NCBI RefSeq assembly: GCF_023612255.1
Contig: NZ_CP063231.1
Location: 1,718,001-1,782,000, forward strand
Reading direction: 5' to 3'
Length of the DNA stretch: 64,000 nt
DNA from: Luteibacter flocculans
GTDB taxonomy: Bacteria > Pseudomonadota > Gammaproteobacteria > Xanthomonadales > Rhodanobacteraceae
Position numbers and translations under genes: made by a program. Shown piece after piece: positions 55,296 through 63,868 of this stretch. The notes beneath the pieces are model-generated. The model searched no databases, was not told the DNA's origin, and saw nothing but the letters and a program-made list of their open reading frames with translations. The stretch's first letter is position 1, and each line of letters starts with the position of its first letter.

Positions 55296-55432
55296 TATCG
55301 GAAAGAATCCCAGTTGCGCTTTGGTCTGAAACATGACGATACTTCCGCTGCGCGTGGGGGCGGGCAAAGGGGATCCATGGGGAACGCCTCGCCAACTCAG
55401 GCGCTTCCAGTCCATGTCCAGAGGTTTCCGCA

Positions 55433-55639
55433 ATGCGTTTCGGTACGGTCAAGTGGTTCAACGATGCCAAGGGTTTCGGTTTCATCGCGCCCGAGGACGG
55501 TGGGGAGGACGTGTTCGTCCACTTTTCTGCGATCAATTCGAAGGGGTTTCGTAGTCTCCAGGAAGGCCAGCGAGTGAAGTTCGAAGTGACCCAGGGCCCG
55601 AAGGGTGCCCAGGCGTCGGGTGTCGAAATCGCCGCCTGA
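55433..55639 (+). CDS. cspA: Cold-shock protein (CspA family)
   Basis: The 68-residue RNA chaperone has RNP1 K-G-F-G-F-I and RNP2 V-F-V-H-F and the standard five-strand cold-shock length. GAGG precedes the ATG. A 137-base gap upstream gives room for the long structured leader typical of cold-shock genes. A textbook terminator with a TTCG loop follows. Confidence 0.96.
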   Translation: MRFGTVKWFNDAKGFGFIAPEDGGEDVFVHFSAINSKGFRSLQEGQRVKFEVTQGPKGAQASGVEIAA

Positions 55640-55660
55640 TCGCTTCCGCTTCGTAACAGG

Positions 55661-55692
55661 AAACCCCGCGCTTCGGCGCGGGGTTTTTTTTT
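55661..55692 (+). terminator. Terminator of cspA
   Basis: AAACCCCGCGC-TTCG-GCGCGGGGTTT is a perfect 11-base stem with a UUCG tetraloop and a T run to 55692. Confidence 0.96.
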
Positions 55693-56204
55693 GGTTCATC
55701 GCGGAATTCCGGGGTGCAGTCGGGATACGTCGATTCCTTGGCCGCGTGACGGCATGTGTCCAGCGGCTGGAGCTACCGCTAGCTCGCGCGGTGAGGCCAG
55801 AGCCTTCGGTGTCCCCCCTCGCTGCTTCAGACAGGTCCTCCGCGTTCGAAAAGGATGGCCGCTGGCGCGGCCCGTGTACGTAGTGGCCTTCGGCCGCTCT
55901 CTTGTGCGGAACTCGCCTCGAGGGGAGACACCGAAGACTCACGCGATGACTGAGGTCGCGTGTCGGGAGAGCCGCAGCCCCCGGTAATGCGCGATGAACC
56001 TTTTTTTGAGCGATCGAAAGCCGTCCAGACGGCCGATGGCAAGCCGGCGACGGCATCCGCTTTTTCGGCATGGATCGTCGGGTTCGCGGTCTTCCGCGAC
56101 ACCGTCAGGCCGGCGCGGACCACCTCGGCCGTTCCGCGCTGCGCACGTTCGTCCGTGGGCCGTCCCGATGGTAGCCACGCCATGCCCGAGTCGAGCATGG
56201 CGGG
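55693..56204. other. 512-base region without a convincing gene; contains an inverted-repeat element
   Basis: No frame in this gap has protein-like composition; the open frames on both strands are Arg/Ser-rich. It contains a 141-base element bounded by inverted repeats (separate entry). Downstream of the element, to 56204, is unassigned sequence that must hold the promoter of the minor-pilin genes. Confidence 0.6.
55800..55940. repeat. 141-base element with 22-base imperfect terminal inverted repeats
   Basis: The left end reads GAGCCTTCGGTGTCCCCCCT then CG (55800-55821). The reverse complement of the right end (55919-55940) is GAGTCTTCGGTGTCTCCCCT then CG, identical at 20 of 22 positions. The interior is not self-complementary and encodes nothing recognisable. 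This is the layout of a MITE-like insertion or a large structured RNA. No target-site duplication is obvious. Confidence 0.6.
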
Positions 56205-56675
56205 ATGCGATCCGCCAGCGGCTCATCCCTCATCGAATGCCTGGTTGCCATGGCCGTCTTTGCCATCGGCGCAGCGTGCAACGCGACCTGGACCATGCAG
56301 TCGATGGCGGCGCATGCGCGTGCGTCACGGTTGAACGCGGCGACGACGATTGCCGCCAGCCTGGTTGCGCATATCCGTGCCAATCCCGAGGGAGCGGTGG
56401 CTTATGACGAAGAAAGTGCGGACGACACAGGCATGCCCCGCACATCGAGCGCCGGGTCACAAAGCGATGCCCGGCACCACACAACGGACGACGGCTGCGA
56501 TGCGTCGTGTCTGGCACGTCGGCTGGCGCAGGACAACGTCCGCGGGTTCCATGCCGAGCTGGCGCGACGCGTCGGTCCTGCCGCTGCCGGTCGCGTGGCC
56601 TGCGATGCGGCGCGCTGCACGATCACGGTGACCTGGGCGGACCGGCCCGTGCTTGCATGGGCATTTCGACCATGA
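56205..56675 (+). CDS. Minor prepilin, PilV-like
   Basis: The 156-residue protein has a prepilin start, S-G-S-S-L-I-E-C-L-V-A-M-A-V-F, with Gly at -1 and Glu at +5 for PilD cleavage, then an N-terminal helix. The C-terminal part holds two Cys pairs (D-G-C-D-A-S-C; V-A-C-D-A-A-R-C) as in PilV/FimT-type minor pilins of Xanthomonadales. It would help initiate type IV pilus assembly. Its stop overlaps the next start (ATGA). Confidence 0.75.
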   Translation: MRSASGSSLIECLVAMAVFAIGAACNATWTMQSMAAHARASRLNAATTIAASLVAHIRANPEGAVAYDEESADDTGMPRTSSAGSQSDARHHTTDDGCDASCLARRLAQDNVRGFHAELARRVGPAAAGRVACDAARCTITVTWADRPVLAWAFRP

Positions 56676-57250
56676 TCTCGCGCGGCATGAGTCTGATCGA
56701 ACTGCTGGTCGGGCTGGCGGTAGCCAGTCTTATTGCGGCGGGCGCCGCGACGGCGCTATCGATCGCGGGCATGGCCGCCGCGCGGCACAGTGTGGCGCGG
56801 CGGCAGAACGATGCCGCATGGCTTGCATTGGCGGCCATCGCACGCGACCTGCGAGTTGCCGAGGTATGGACGGGCTGCCAGGGAAACAGCGATTGCGCGG
56901 CGCGCCCTGCGCACCCAGCGGCGTCTGCGCTGGTGGTGAGTAGAGAGGGGTTCGCTAACGGGGAGAGTGCATGGCGCGTCGAATGGATGGCCGATGGCGA
57001 CCTCTGGCGCTGCGAGAAAGAGCAGTGCGACAAATATCTGCCGGGTGTCGCCACGGCATGGTTCTACGCCGACGTGCTCGATATCGACTGCACCATGCAC
57101 CGCAAGACGCTGACCGATCGCATCCGGGGCGACCCCCTCGCGATCGAGATCGTTCTTTGGATGCGCGACCGCCGCCGCTACATGCGCACCGTGGCGCGGC
57201 CGGCTGCGGTGATGCAACGTCTGCGGGAGCGCTGCCTCCATGCGCCGTGA
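56672..57250 (+). CDS. Minor prepilin, PilW-like
   Basis: The 192-residue protein begins M-I-S-R-G-M-S-L-I-E-L-L-V-G-L-A-V-A-S-L: Gly before Met1 of the mature form and Glu at +5, a canonical prepilin. The body has Cys pairs (W-T-G-C-Q-G-N-S-D-C; W-R-C-E-K-E-Q-C). It fits the PilW position in pilV-pilW-pilX clusters. It is coupled to the PilV-like gene by ATGA and overlaps the next frame by 11 bases. Confidence 0.75.
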   Translation: MISRGMSLIELLVGLAVASLIAAGAATALSIAGMAAARHSVARRQNDAAWLALAAIARDLRVAEVWTGCQGNSDCAARPAHPAASALVVSREGFANGESAWRVEWMADGDLWRCEKEQCDKYLPGVATAWFYADVLDIDCTMHRKTLTDRIRGDPLAIEIVLWMRDRRRYMRTVARPAAVMQRLRERCLHAP

Positions 57251-57557
57251 GCGCGGCGCCATCCTCGTGCTGGTCCTGGCGGTACTCGCGATGATGGCGA
57301 TCCTTGCCGGCGCGTTGGCGCGCTCCGCACACTTGCGAGTGCTGGAGGCGCGGGAGTTCGAACATCTGGAAGCGTGCCGCGCGCTCGTCGATGGTGGCGA
57401 GGGCGCGGGCCAGCGTGCGACCATCGACGATGACGCGAAAGGCGCGTCGTCGAACGAGGGAACCCATGGACCGCAGACGATTCCTCCAGGGGGCGACTGT
57501 CGCCTCGGGTATGGCGCTGGCCGCCAAGGGCATCGCGAAGACCGCGCCCGCCGCTAG
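57240..57557 (+). CDS. Truncated PilX/GspK-like prepilin, overlapped by next gene
   Basis: The first 35 residues, R-G-A-I-L-V-L-V-L-A-V-L-A-M-M-A-I-L-A-G, look like a PilX or GspK N terminus (no Glu at +5, typical of that class). The rest lacks a pilin body: after E-A-C-R-A-L-V-D the frame continues as low-complexity sequence, and its last 30 codons run out of frame through the start of the asparaginase gene. PilX is normally 150 residues or more. Either the 3' part was lost when the asparaginase gene arrived, or it is a short pseudo-pilin. No pilY1 or pilE follows. Confidence 0.45.
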   Translation: MRRERGAILVLVLAVLAMMAILAGALARSAHLRVLEAREFEHLEACRALVDGGEGAGQRATIDDDAKGASSNEGTHGPQTIPPGGDCRLGYGAGRQGHREDRARR

Positions 57558-58488
57558 CGCGTCGTCGGGCGTGGTGCCTCGCGTGTGCTCGACCTGGGAC
57601 TTCGGCGTCGCGGCCAACCAAGCGGCATGGAAGGTGTTGTCCTCGGGCGGTCGCGCGCTGGATGCCGTGGAACAGGGCGCCCGCGTGCCGGAAGCCGATC
57701 TACGCAATCACAGCGTGGGTCGCGCGGGTTATCCCGATCGCGACGGCAAGGTGACGCTGGATGCCAGCATCATGGACGAGCACGGCAACTGCGGTGCCGT
57801 CGCAGCGTTGGAACATATCGCGCACCCCATTTCTGTCGCGCGTCGCGTCATGGAGCGCACACCGCACGTGCTTCTCGTCGGCGACGGCGCGCTGCAATTT
57901 GCCATGGAGCAAGGGTTTCCCCGCGAGGAACTGTTGACGCCCGAGTCCGAAAAGGCCTGGCACGAGTGGTTGAAGACGGCGAAGTACAAGCCGGTCGCCA
58001 ACAGCGAGGTCGGTACGTATAACGCCGGCCCGGGCGGCACGCCTGGCGATGCCAGCAACCACGACACGATCGGCATGCTTGCCATCGATGCGCAGGGCAA
58101 TCTCTCCGGCGCATGCACCACGAGCGGCATGGCCTGGAAGCTGCACGGCCGGGTGGGCGATAGCCCCATCATCGGTGCGGGCCTGTACGTCGACAACGAG
58201 GTCGGCGGCGCGACTTCCACCGGCGTGGGCGAGGAAGTGATCCGCAACGTCGGCAGTTTCCTCGTGGTGGAGCTGATGCGCCAGGGTCGTTCGCCGGAGG
58301 ACGCCTGCCGCGAGGCCGTGGAGCGCATCCTTCGTCGCAAGCCCAACGCCAAGGATCTGCAGGTGGGCTTTCTCGCCATGGACAAGAAGGGCAACGTCGG
58401 TGCGTGGGCCATCCAGAAGGGCTTCTCGTACGCGGTCTGTGACGCGAAGAAGCAGGACACCCTGATCCCCGGCAAGAGCAGCTACTGA
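57466..58488 (+). CDS. N4-glycosylasparaginase / isoaspartyl peptidase family Ntn hydrolase
   Basis: The 340-residue protein has a Tat-type N terminus (M-D-R-R-R-F-L-Q-G-A-T-V-A-S-G) and is probably exported folded. The nucleophile of this self-cleaving family is Thr201 in N-H-D-T-I-G-M-L-A-I-D. The following G-R-V-G-D-S-P-I-I-G-A-G-L-Y holds the substrate-binding Arg and Asp. Members cleave GlcNAc-Asn bonds or isoAsp/Asn. GAGGGAA lies before the ATG. The start overlaps the truncated pilin frame. Confidence 0.92.
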   Translation: MDRRRFLQGATVASGMALAAKGIAKTAPAASASSGVVPRVCSTWDFGVAANQAAWKVLSSGGRALDAVEQGARVPEADLRNHSVGRAGYPDRDGKVTLDASIMDEHGNCGAVAALEHIAHPISVARRVMERTPHVLLVGDGALQFAMEQGFPREELLTPESEKAWHEWLKTAKYKPVANSEVGTYNAGPGGTPGDASNHDTIGMLAIDAQGNLSGACTTSGMAWKLHGRVGDSPIIGAGLYVDNEVGGATSTGVGEEVIRNVGSFLVVELMRQGRSPEDACREAVERILRRKPNAKDLQVGFLAMDKKGNVGAWAIQKGFSYAVCDAKKQDTLIPGKSSY

Positions 58489-58490
58489 GC

Positions 58491-59210
58491 ATGGCGCTGT
58501 TGGAAATCGCGGCGAATTCGGTTGCCTCGGCGTTTGCCGCCCAGGAAGGCGGGGCAGCGCGGGTGGAGCTTTGCGCCAGTCTCGAAGAAGGCGGTATCAC
58601 GCCGTCGCACGGCACGATCGCGCTCGCGCGAGAAGGCTTGCGCATACCGCTGTACATACTCGTGCGACCGCGGGCGGGCGACTTTCTCTACGAGAACGCC
58701 GAGATCGAGGTCATGCTCGACGACATCGCGCATTGTCGTGAACTCGGCTGCGACGGTGTGGTGATCGGCGCGCTCACGGCCGAGGGCGAGGTGGACGTGG
58801 AAGCCTGTACGCTGTTTCTTCGCGCCGCAGGCGACATGGGCGTGACCTTCCATCGTGCGTTCGATCTCGTGCCGGACCGGCAGGCAGCATTGGAAACGCT
58901 GATCGAACTCGGCTTCGAGCGGGTGCTCACCTCCGGCGGCATGCCGAGCGCTGTCGCCGGTGCGTCAACGCTTGCACGACTGGTCGCCCAGGCCGGCGGT
59001 CGCATCGTCGTGATGCCCGGGGCCGGCATCGAACCGGGCAACGTGGCGTCGTTGCGTCAGGCGACGCGTGCGCGCGAATTCCATGCGTCGGCAAAACGGC
59101 GTCTGCCATCTGCCATGCGGCGTACGCCCGGCGATGCGCTCGGCATGGGTGCAGGCGAAATGCGTACCGACGTCGACACGGTACGCGCGCTGGTCGCTGC
59201 GTTGGGTTGA
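58491..59210 (+). CDS. cutC: CutC family copper homeostasis protein
   Basis: The 239-residue TIM-barrel protein of the CutC family has L-E-I-A-A-N-S-V-A-S-A near the start, A-A-R-V-E-L-C-A-S-L-E-E-G-G-I-T-P-S, I-L-V-R-P-R-A-G-D-F and T-F-H-R-A-F-D. CutC was linked to copper tolerance, but its enzymatic role is unsettled. It starts 2 bases after the asparaginase stop, so they are co-transcribed. It is convergent with pdeM. Confidence 0.94.
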   Translation: MALLEIAANSVASAFAAQEGGAARVELCASLEEGGITPSHGTIALAREGLRIPLYILVRPRAGDFLYENAEIEVMLDDIAHCRELGCDGVVIGALTAEGEVDVEACTLFLRAAGDMGVTFHRAFDLVPDRQAALETLIELGFERVLTSGGMPSAVAGASTLARLVAQAGGRIVVMPGAGIEPGNVASLRQATRAREFHASAKRRLPSAMRRTPGDALGMGAGEMRTDVDTVRALVAALG

Positions 59211-59230
59211 TCCGCGTCTCGCGCCTCGCG

Positions 59231-59881
59231 CTATCGCTCCGTCACGGGCAGTAATCCGGCCGGGGTGACCGCCACGATGCGCCGGCCGCTGGCGCGTTCC
59301 ACGTCGTGCAGCCCCGTCAGCGTACCGAAGGCCGGCAACATGCCGACGTCGCGATCGAAGACGAAGGCCGGAAGCCGATGGCGACGCCACCCATCGCGCA
59401 CCGTCACGCCCGGATGCACGTGCCCCGACAGCGTATAGCCCTCTGTGTGCTTCTCCGGGTGATGCGCGAAGACGAACGGCGGTGCGGATACCTTGCCGGG
59501 GCGAACCAGGATGCCCAGCGAAGCGACGTCGAAGTGCCGGTCGTGGTTGCCTGCGATCAGTTCGATCGCCACGTCGGCATGGCGTTGCCGCCATGCGCGC
59601 ACGCGCTCGACCCAGGCGCTGCGTTCCGTCGCCGCGCCATGCACGAGGTCGCCCAACACCGTAAGACGCTCAGGTGCGAACTCGGCGATCAAGGCGTCGA
59701 GTCGCGCGAGATCGCCTTCGGTGTCGCCACTGGGCACGGCGATGCCGGCGCGCCGGAACACCGCGCCCTTGCCAAGGTGAAGATCGGAAACCAGCAATGT
59801 CCGCGTCGCGGCCCAGTGGATCGCCCGTTGTGCGTGCAAGGTCAGGCGCTCGCCGGCCACTTCGATGTCGCGCGTCATCAT
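59231..59881 (-). CDS. pdeM: Ligase-associated calcineurin-like phosphoesterase PdeM
   Basis: The 216-residue binuclear metallophosphoesterase has motifs D-L-H-L-G-K-G, G-D-L-V-H-G, G-N-H-D-R-H and G-H-V-H-P-G in order. It belongs to the four-gene ligase-associated DNA damage cassette of proteobacteria. The start is ATGATG at 59881, overlapping the helicase stop (TGA) by 4 bases, so translation is coupled. A longer upstream frame lies inside the helicase gene and is not real. Confidence 0.93.
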   Translation of the reverse strand: MMTRDIEVAGERLTLHAQRAIHWAATRTLLVSDLHLGKGAVFRRAGIAVPSGDTEGDLARLDALIAEFAPERLTVLGDLVHGAATERSAWVERVRAWRQRHADVAIELIAGNHDRHFDVASLGILVRPGKVSAPPFVFAHHPEKHTEGYTLSGHVHPGVTVRDGWRRHRLPAFVFDRDVGMLPAFGTLTGLHDVERASGRRIVAVTPAGLLPVTER

Positions 59882-62316
59882 GCGTCGGCTCCCGCTTCCA
59901 GTGTGGCTAGCATCCGCTCCACGCGGGTTTTCCAGTCGTCGCCGGCAATCCCGCCACGCAGCCGTTCGACCCAGAGCGGAAACGCCAGCGGACTCAGTCG
60001 CTTCGTTTCGCGCCAGAGCAACTGCGAGCGCGAGACGCGCAGCAGGCAGGCACGCAGTCGCGAATAATCCAGTTGCTGGTCGAGCACTTCGCGTTCGGCC
60101 TGCCACAGCAGCGGGTGCGCAGGATCGTGCCGGCGCAGTACGTCGAACAGCAAGCCGCTGGACGCCTGCAACTGGCGCAGCGTTTTACCGTGAGCTGGAT
60201 AGCCGTTGAAGACGAGGCCCGCCACACGGGCGATCTCGCGGAACTGCCGCCGCGCCAGTTCGGACAGATTGACGCTGGCGCGGATGTCCGTGCGCAGACC
60301 CCAAGGATGCAGCAGCTGACGCATGACCTCGGCATCCAACGGCGGCATGCGCGCGGCCGTCAACGTCAGCCCATAGTCGTTCACCGCATAGCCGTAGTCG
60401 CCCGGCTGGATACGGGCCAGGCGATACGCAAGCACGGCGGCGAGACCTTCATGGGCCAGTCTCCCCCCAAACGGAAACACGAAAAGGTAATCGCCCTCGC
60501 GCGTCCGCGTGCGCTCGCAGAGTGTCTGATCGAGGCCCGGAATGGACGATTGCCTTCGTTGTACGTCGAGCAGCCCGGCCAGTGCACGCATTTCCACGGA
60601 GTCATCCTCACCGGCCAAGGTGCGGCGCAATTCATCGGACAGCTCGCCGGACAGCGGCAGACGGCCGCCCATCCAGCGCGGAACGCCGCCACGCCGGTTC
60701 GGCGCCGCGCGCACATACGCCGTCATGTCGCGCACGCGGACCAGTTCCAGATGGCGACCGGCAAACAGGAAGCGATCGCCAGGGCGCAACCGAGAGAGAA
60801 AACTTTCCTCGACCGAGCCGAGCCGCGCGCCCTTCATGTAGCGTACTTGCAGACTGCCGTCGGAAGTGATGGTTCCGATCGACAACCGGTGCATGCGTGC
60901 GATGCGCCCACTTTCGACCTGATAACGACCCTCGGTCTCCACCAGCTTTTGATACTCCGGATAGCTCGCGAGCGCCGATCCGCCGGTGCGCAGGTAAGCC
61001 AGCACGGCGTCGAAACGATCCCGCGGCAGTTGCGCGTACGCGAGTGACGACGTGATCTCGGCGTATGCTTCGTCGGCGGTGAATCCGCCGCCGAGGGCCA
61101 TCGTGAGCAGGTGCTGGGCGAGTACGTCGAGACAGCCGCGCATGGGGTGGCGAGGCTCCAGATGCCCTTCGGCGAGTGCGCGCCGCGCCGCGGAGACCTC
61201 TGCCAATTCGAGCAAGTGCGTCGGGACGCAGAGAATGCGCGACGGCATGCCGGGCTGATGACCGCTACGCCCCGCGCGTTGTAGCAGGCGCGCCACGCTC
61301 TTGGGGCTACCGATCTGGATGACGCGTTCCACGCTGGCAAAATCGACGCCGAGATCGAGACTCGATGTCGCAACGACGCAGCGCAGCGTCCCGAGGCGCA
61401 GGCCTTCCTCGGTGGCGAAGCGCAGCTTGGGATCGATCGAGCCGTGATGCAGTGCGAGCGTCTCGGGCGCTTCCGGCCATACCGACGACAGCGCTTCGTG
61501 CCACAGCTCGGCCTGCGAGCGCGTGTTCGCAAAGACAAGGCTGCTGCGTGCGCTTAGCACCGCGTCGAGCACGCGTGGCAGTTGTGACAGACCAAGATGT
61601 CCCGCCCAAGGAAACCGTTCGCCGCTGGCGGGTACGGCCGTCTCGACGATCGTCCGCTTCTTCGTGCGCGAGCCGATCAACACACCGTCGCCGGCCAGTG
61701 CGTGCAACGCTTCGTCGAGGTTGCCCAGTGTGGCCGAAAGGCCCCAGGTGCGTAGCTCGGGAAGCCAGTGGCGTAGACGGGTAAGGCCAAGCTGGAGCAA
61801 GGTACCGCGCTTGTTGCCGACCAGTTCGTGCCATTCGTCGACGACGATGCCGCGCAGCCCGGCGAAACGCGTATTCGCGTCCGGGTAGCTGAGCAGCAGG
61901 GCCAGGCTTTCTGGCGTGGTGACCAGCAGTTCGCACGCCCCACGGCGCAAGCGCGCACGCTCTGCACTGCCGCTGTCCCCGGTCCGGCGCAGCACGCGCC
62001 AGGGCAGGTCCATCGCCTGCACCGCAGCGTTGAGATGCTGCGCGGTGTCGGTCGCCAGCGAACGCAACGGGGTAATCCAGAGCAACTGCAAGCCGCTGCG
62101 TGGATGCAGCGCGGCGTCGATGAGCGGGCCGCCAGCGGCTGCAAGCGTCTTGCCGGTGCCCGTGGGCGCGTGGACGAGGCCGTTCCGGCCTTCGTGCCAC
62201 GCACGCCACGCTGCGCGCTGGAACGCCGCAGGGCGGCGTCCCTGTGAGGCGAACCACGCCAGCAGGCGCGCTTCAGCCCGACGCCAGGCGGCGGAGGTCG
62301 TCGAGCTTGTCGGCAT
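59878..62316 (-). CDS. Ligase-associated DEXH helicase (Lhr-core type)
   Basis: The 812-residue superfamily 2 DNA helicase has motif I A-P-T-G-T-G-K-T-L, motif II D-E-W-H, motif III S-A-T-L-G-N, and motif VI Q-R-A-G-R-S-G. Lhr-specific winged-helix and beta-barrel domains follow (L-R-P-G-D-R-F-L-F-A-G-R). It translocates 3' to 5' and unwinds RNA-DNA or DNA hybrids. I chose ATG 62316, overlapping the ligase end by 44 bases; an upstream extension would lie wholly within the ligase gene. Confidence 0.94.
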   Translation of the reverse strand: MPTSSTTSAAWRRAEARLLAWFASQGRRPAAFQRAAWRAWHEGRNGLVHAPTGTGKTLAAAGGPLIDAALHPRSGLQLLWITPLRSLATDTAQHLNAAVQAMDLPWRVLRRTGDSGSAERARLRRGACELLVTTPESLALLLSYPDANTRFAGLRGIVVDEWHELVGNKRGTLLQLGLTRLRHWLPELRTWGLSATLGNLDEALHALAGDGVLIGSRTKKRTIVETAVPASGERFPWAGHLGLSQLPRVLDAVLSARSSLVFANTRSQAELWHEALSSVWPEAPETLALHHGSIDPKLRFATEEGLRLGTLRCVVATSSLDLGVDFASVERVIQIGSPKSVARLLQRAGRSGHQPGMPSRILCVPTHLLELAEVSAARRALAEGHLEPRHPMRGCLDVLAQHLLTMALGGGFTADEAYAEITSSLAYAQLPRDRFDAVLAYLRTGGSALASYPEYQKLVETEGRYQVESGRIARMHRLSIGTITSDGSLQVRYMKGARLGSVEESFLSRLRPGDRFLFAGRHLELVRVRDMTAYVRAAPNRRGGVPRWMGGRLPLSGELSDELRRTLAGEDDSVEMRALAGLLDVQRRQSSIPGLDQTLCERTRTREGDYLFVFPFGGRLAHEGLAAVLAYRLARIQPGDYGYAVNDYGLTLTAARMPPLDAEVMRQLLHPWGLRTDIRASVNLSELARRQFREIARVAGLVFNGYPAHGKTLRQLQASSGLLFDVLRRHDPAHPLLWQAEREVLDQQLDYSRLRACLLRVSRSQLLWRETKRLSPLAFPLWVERLRGGIAGDDWKTRVERMLATLEAGADA

Positions 62317-63868
62317 CGCGGATCGACAGATCGGTACGCCAGCGGATGATGCGCGGAAAGCGCACCGCAACGCCGGCCTTGTGGCGCCCCGAAGCCTGGA
62401 TGGCCTCGAAGGCGAGTTCGAATACATGCGTGGGTTCTACCGATCGCACTGGCCCGAAGCGTTCGATCGTGTGGGCGCGGATCCACCGGTCGAGCCGACC
62501 GATCTCGCTGTCGTCGAGGCCCGAGTACGCCTTCGCGACCGGCACCAGTGCTTCACCGTCCCACACGCCGAAGGTGTAGTCGGTGAAGAGTCCCGAGCGG
62601 CGACCGTGGCCCGGTTGCGCATAGAGCAGCACGGCATCGACCGTGTACGGATCGACTTTCCACTTCCACCAGTCGCCGCGCTTGCGTCCCACGCGGTACG
62701 GGGAATCCAGCTTTTTCAGCATCAAGCCTTCGGTGCGTCGCTCGCGCGATTCGCCGCGCACCGCGGCGAGTGCGTCCCAGGTAGTGGTTTCCACCGAGGG
62801 CGAGAGCATCAAGGTCGGTCCCCGTCCTTCGATCAGCGCAGCCAGTCGTGCGCGACGCTCGACGAGCGGACGCTCGCGCAGATCCTGGCCTTCCCATTCG
62901 AGCAGGTCGTAGGTCATCAGTCGCACGGGCGTGTCGGCCAGCAACTTGGCACCGGGTTTGAGTTTGCCGATGCGCTTCTGCAAAGCGGCGAAAGGCAGCG
63001 GATGATCTTCATCGAGCATCCAGGCAAGGATTTCGCCATCCACCACGCAACCCTCGGGCAGATCGATGGCTGCCAGCTCGATTTCCGGAAAGCGTCCGTC
63101 GAGCCTTTCCTCACCGCGTGACCACAGCACGGCGCCGCCAGCACGACGCATCAACTGTGCGCGGATCCCGTCCCATTTCCATTCGGCCAGCCATTCATTG
63201 ACCGCACCCAGTGCCGTCACCTCCTGTTCGAGCGGCGACGCGAGAAAGAACGGGTAAGGGCGTTCGCCCGCGTGCTCGTCGGCACGCTCCGGTTCTGCCA
63301 ACGCGAGAAACGCTGTGGCCGACGGCTTCCAGGTGCCGCTGAGGCGATGCGCCATGAGATCGGAAGGCAACGCCGCCCATTGCGCCAGGGCCTGTACGAC
63401 GAGCCGATGCGAGACGCCGACGCGCAACGATCCGGTCAGCAGCTTGTTGACCAGGAAGACCTGTTCGCGCGGCAGCGATCGCCACCATTCGCGCAACATC
63501 TCCACGCGCTCCGATGTCTCCAGACGTGACAACGACGGCAGACGCGCCTCCATCCAGACATGCAACGGTGTGTCGCCTTCGGCCGCCTCCGACGCGGGCA
63601 GCATCAAGGCAACCGTTTCCGCGAGGTCGCCGACGTGCTGGTAGCTCTCGTCGATCAACCAGTCCGCGTAGCCGGTTTCCGCGGCGAGCGCGAGGCGCAG
63701 TTCGGTGGCGGTCGCCGTGCGCTTGAGCTTGCCACCGCCAAGCACGTAGACCGCCCAGGCGGCATCCTCGGGGCGTGCCTCCGCGAAATAGCTCGCCATC
63801 GCGTCGCGCTTGGCGGCGGTGGATGCCGTGCGATCGAGCGCTTCGAACAACTCAGCGAAGCGGCGCAT
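62273..63868 (-). CDS. ATP-dependent DNA ligase of the damage-response cassette
   Basis: The 531-residue nucleotidyltransferase/OB-fold ligase has the adenylation motif W-K-W-D-G-I-R-A with the nucleophilic Lys; motif III/IIIa lies around S-R-G-E-E-R-L-D and motif IV around V-V-D-G-E-I. A helical DNA-binding domain forms the N-terminal 200 residues. It is the ATP-dependent ligase linked to the Lhr-like helicase, exonuclease and PdeM, not LigD (no polymerase or 3'-phosphoesterase domains). The ATG at 63868 overlaps the preceding stop as TGATG; a TTG one codon earlier is possible. Confidence 0.94.
   Translation of the reverse strand: MRRFAELFEALDRTASTAAKRDAMASYFAEARPEDAAWAVYVLGGGKLKRTATATELRLALAAETGYADWLIDESYQHVGDLAETVALMLPASEAAEGDTPLHVWMEARLPSLSRLETSERVEMLREWWRSLPREQVFLVNKLLTGSLRVGVSHRLVVQALAQWAALPSDLMAHRLSGTWKPSATAFLALAEPERADEHAGERPYPFFLASPLEQEVTALGAVNEWLAEWKWDGIRAQLMRRAGGAVLWSRGEERLDGRFPEIELAAIDLPEGCVVDGEILAWMLDEDHPLPFAALQKRIGKLKPGAKLLADTPVRLMTYDLLEWEGQDLRERPLVERRARLAALIEGRGPTLMLSPSVETTTWDALAAVRGESRERRTEGLMLKKLDSPYRVGRKRGDWWKWKVDPYTVDAVLLYAQPGHGRRSGLFTDYTFGVWDGEALVPVAKAYSGLDDSEIGRLDRWIRAHTIERFGPVRSVEPTHVFELAFEAIQASGRHKAGVAVRFPRIIRWRTDLSIRDADKLDDLRRLASG

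Noticed and set aside
55800-55940. tRNA-like gene in the interior of the element
   Set aside because: A GTTCGA-like T-loop is present, but no acceptor, D or anticodon stems could be paired around it.
55827-56198. A 123-codon minus-strand frame
   Set aside because: It spans the inverted-repeat element and is Arg/Ser-rich with no ribosome site, so it is probably non-coding.
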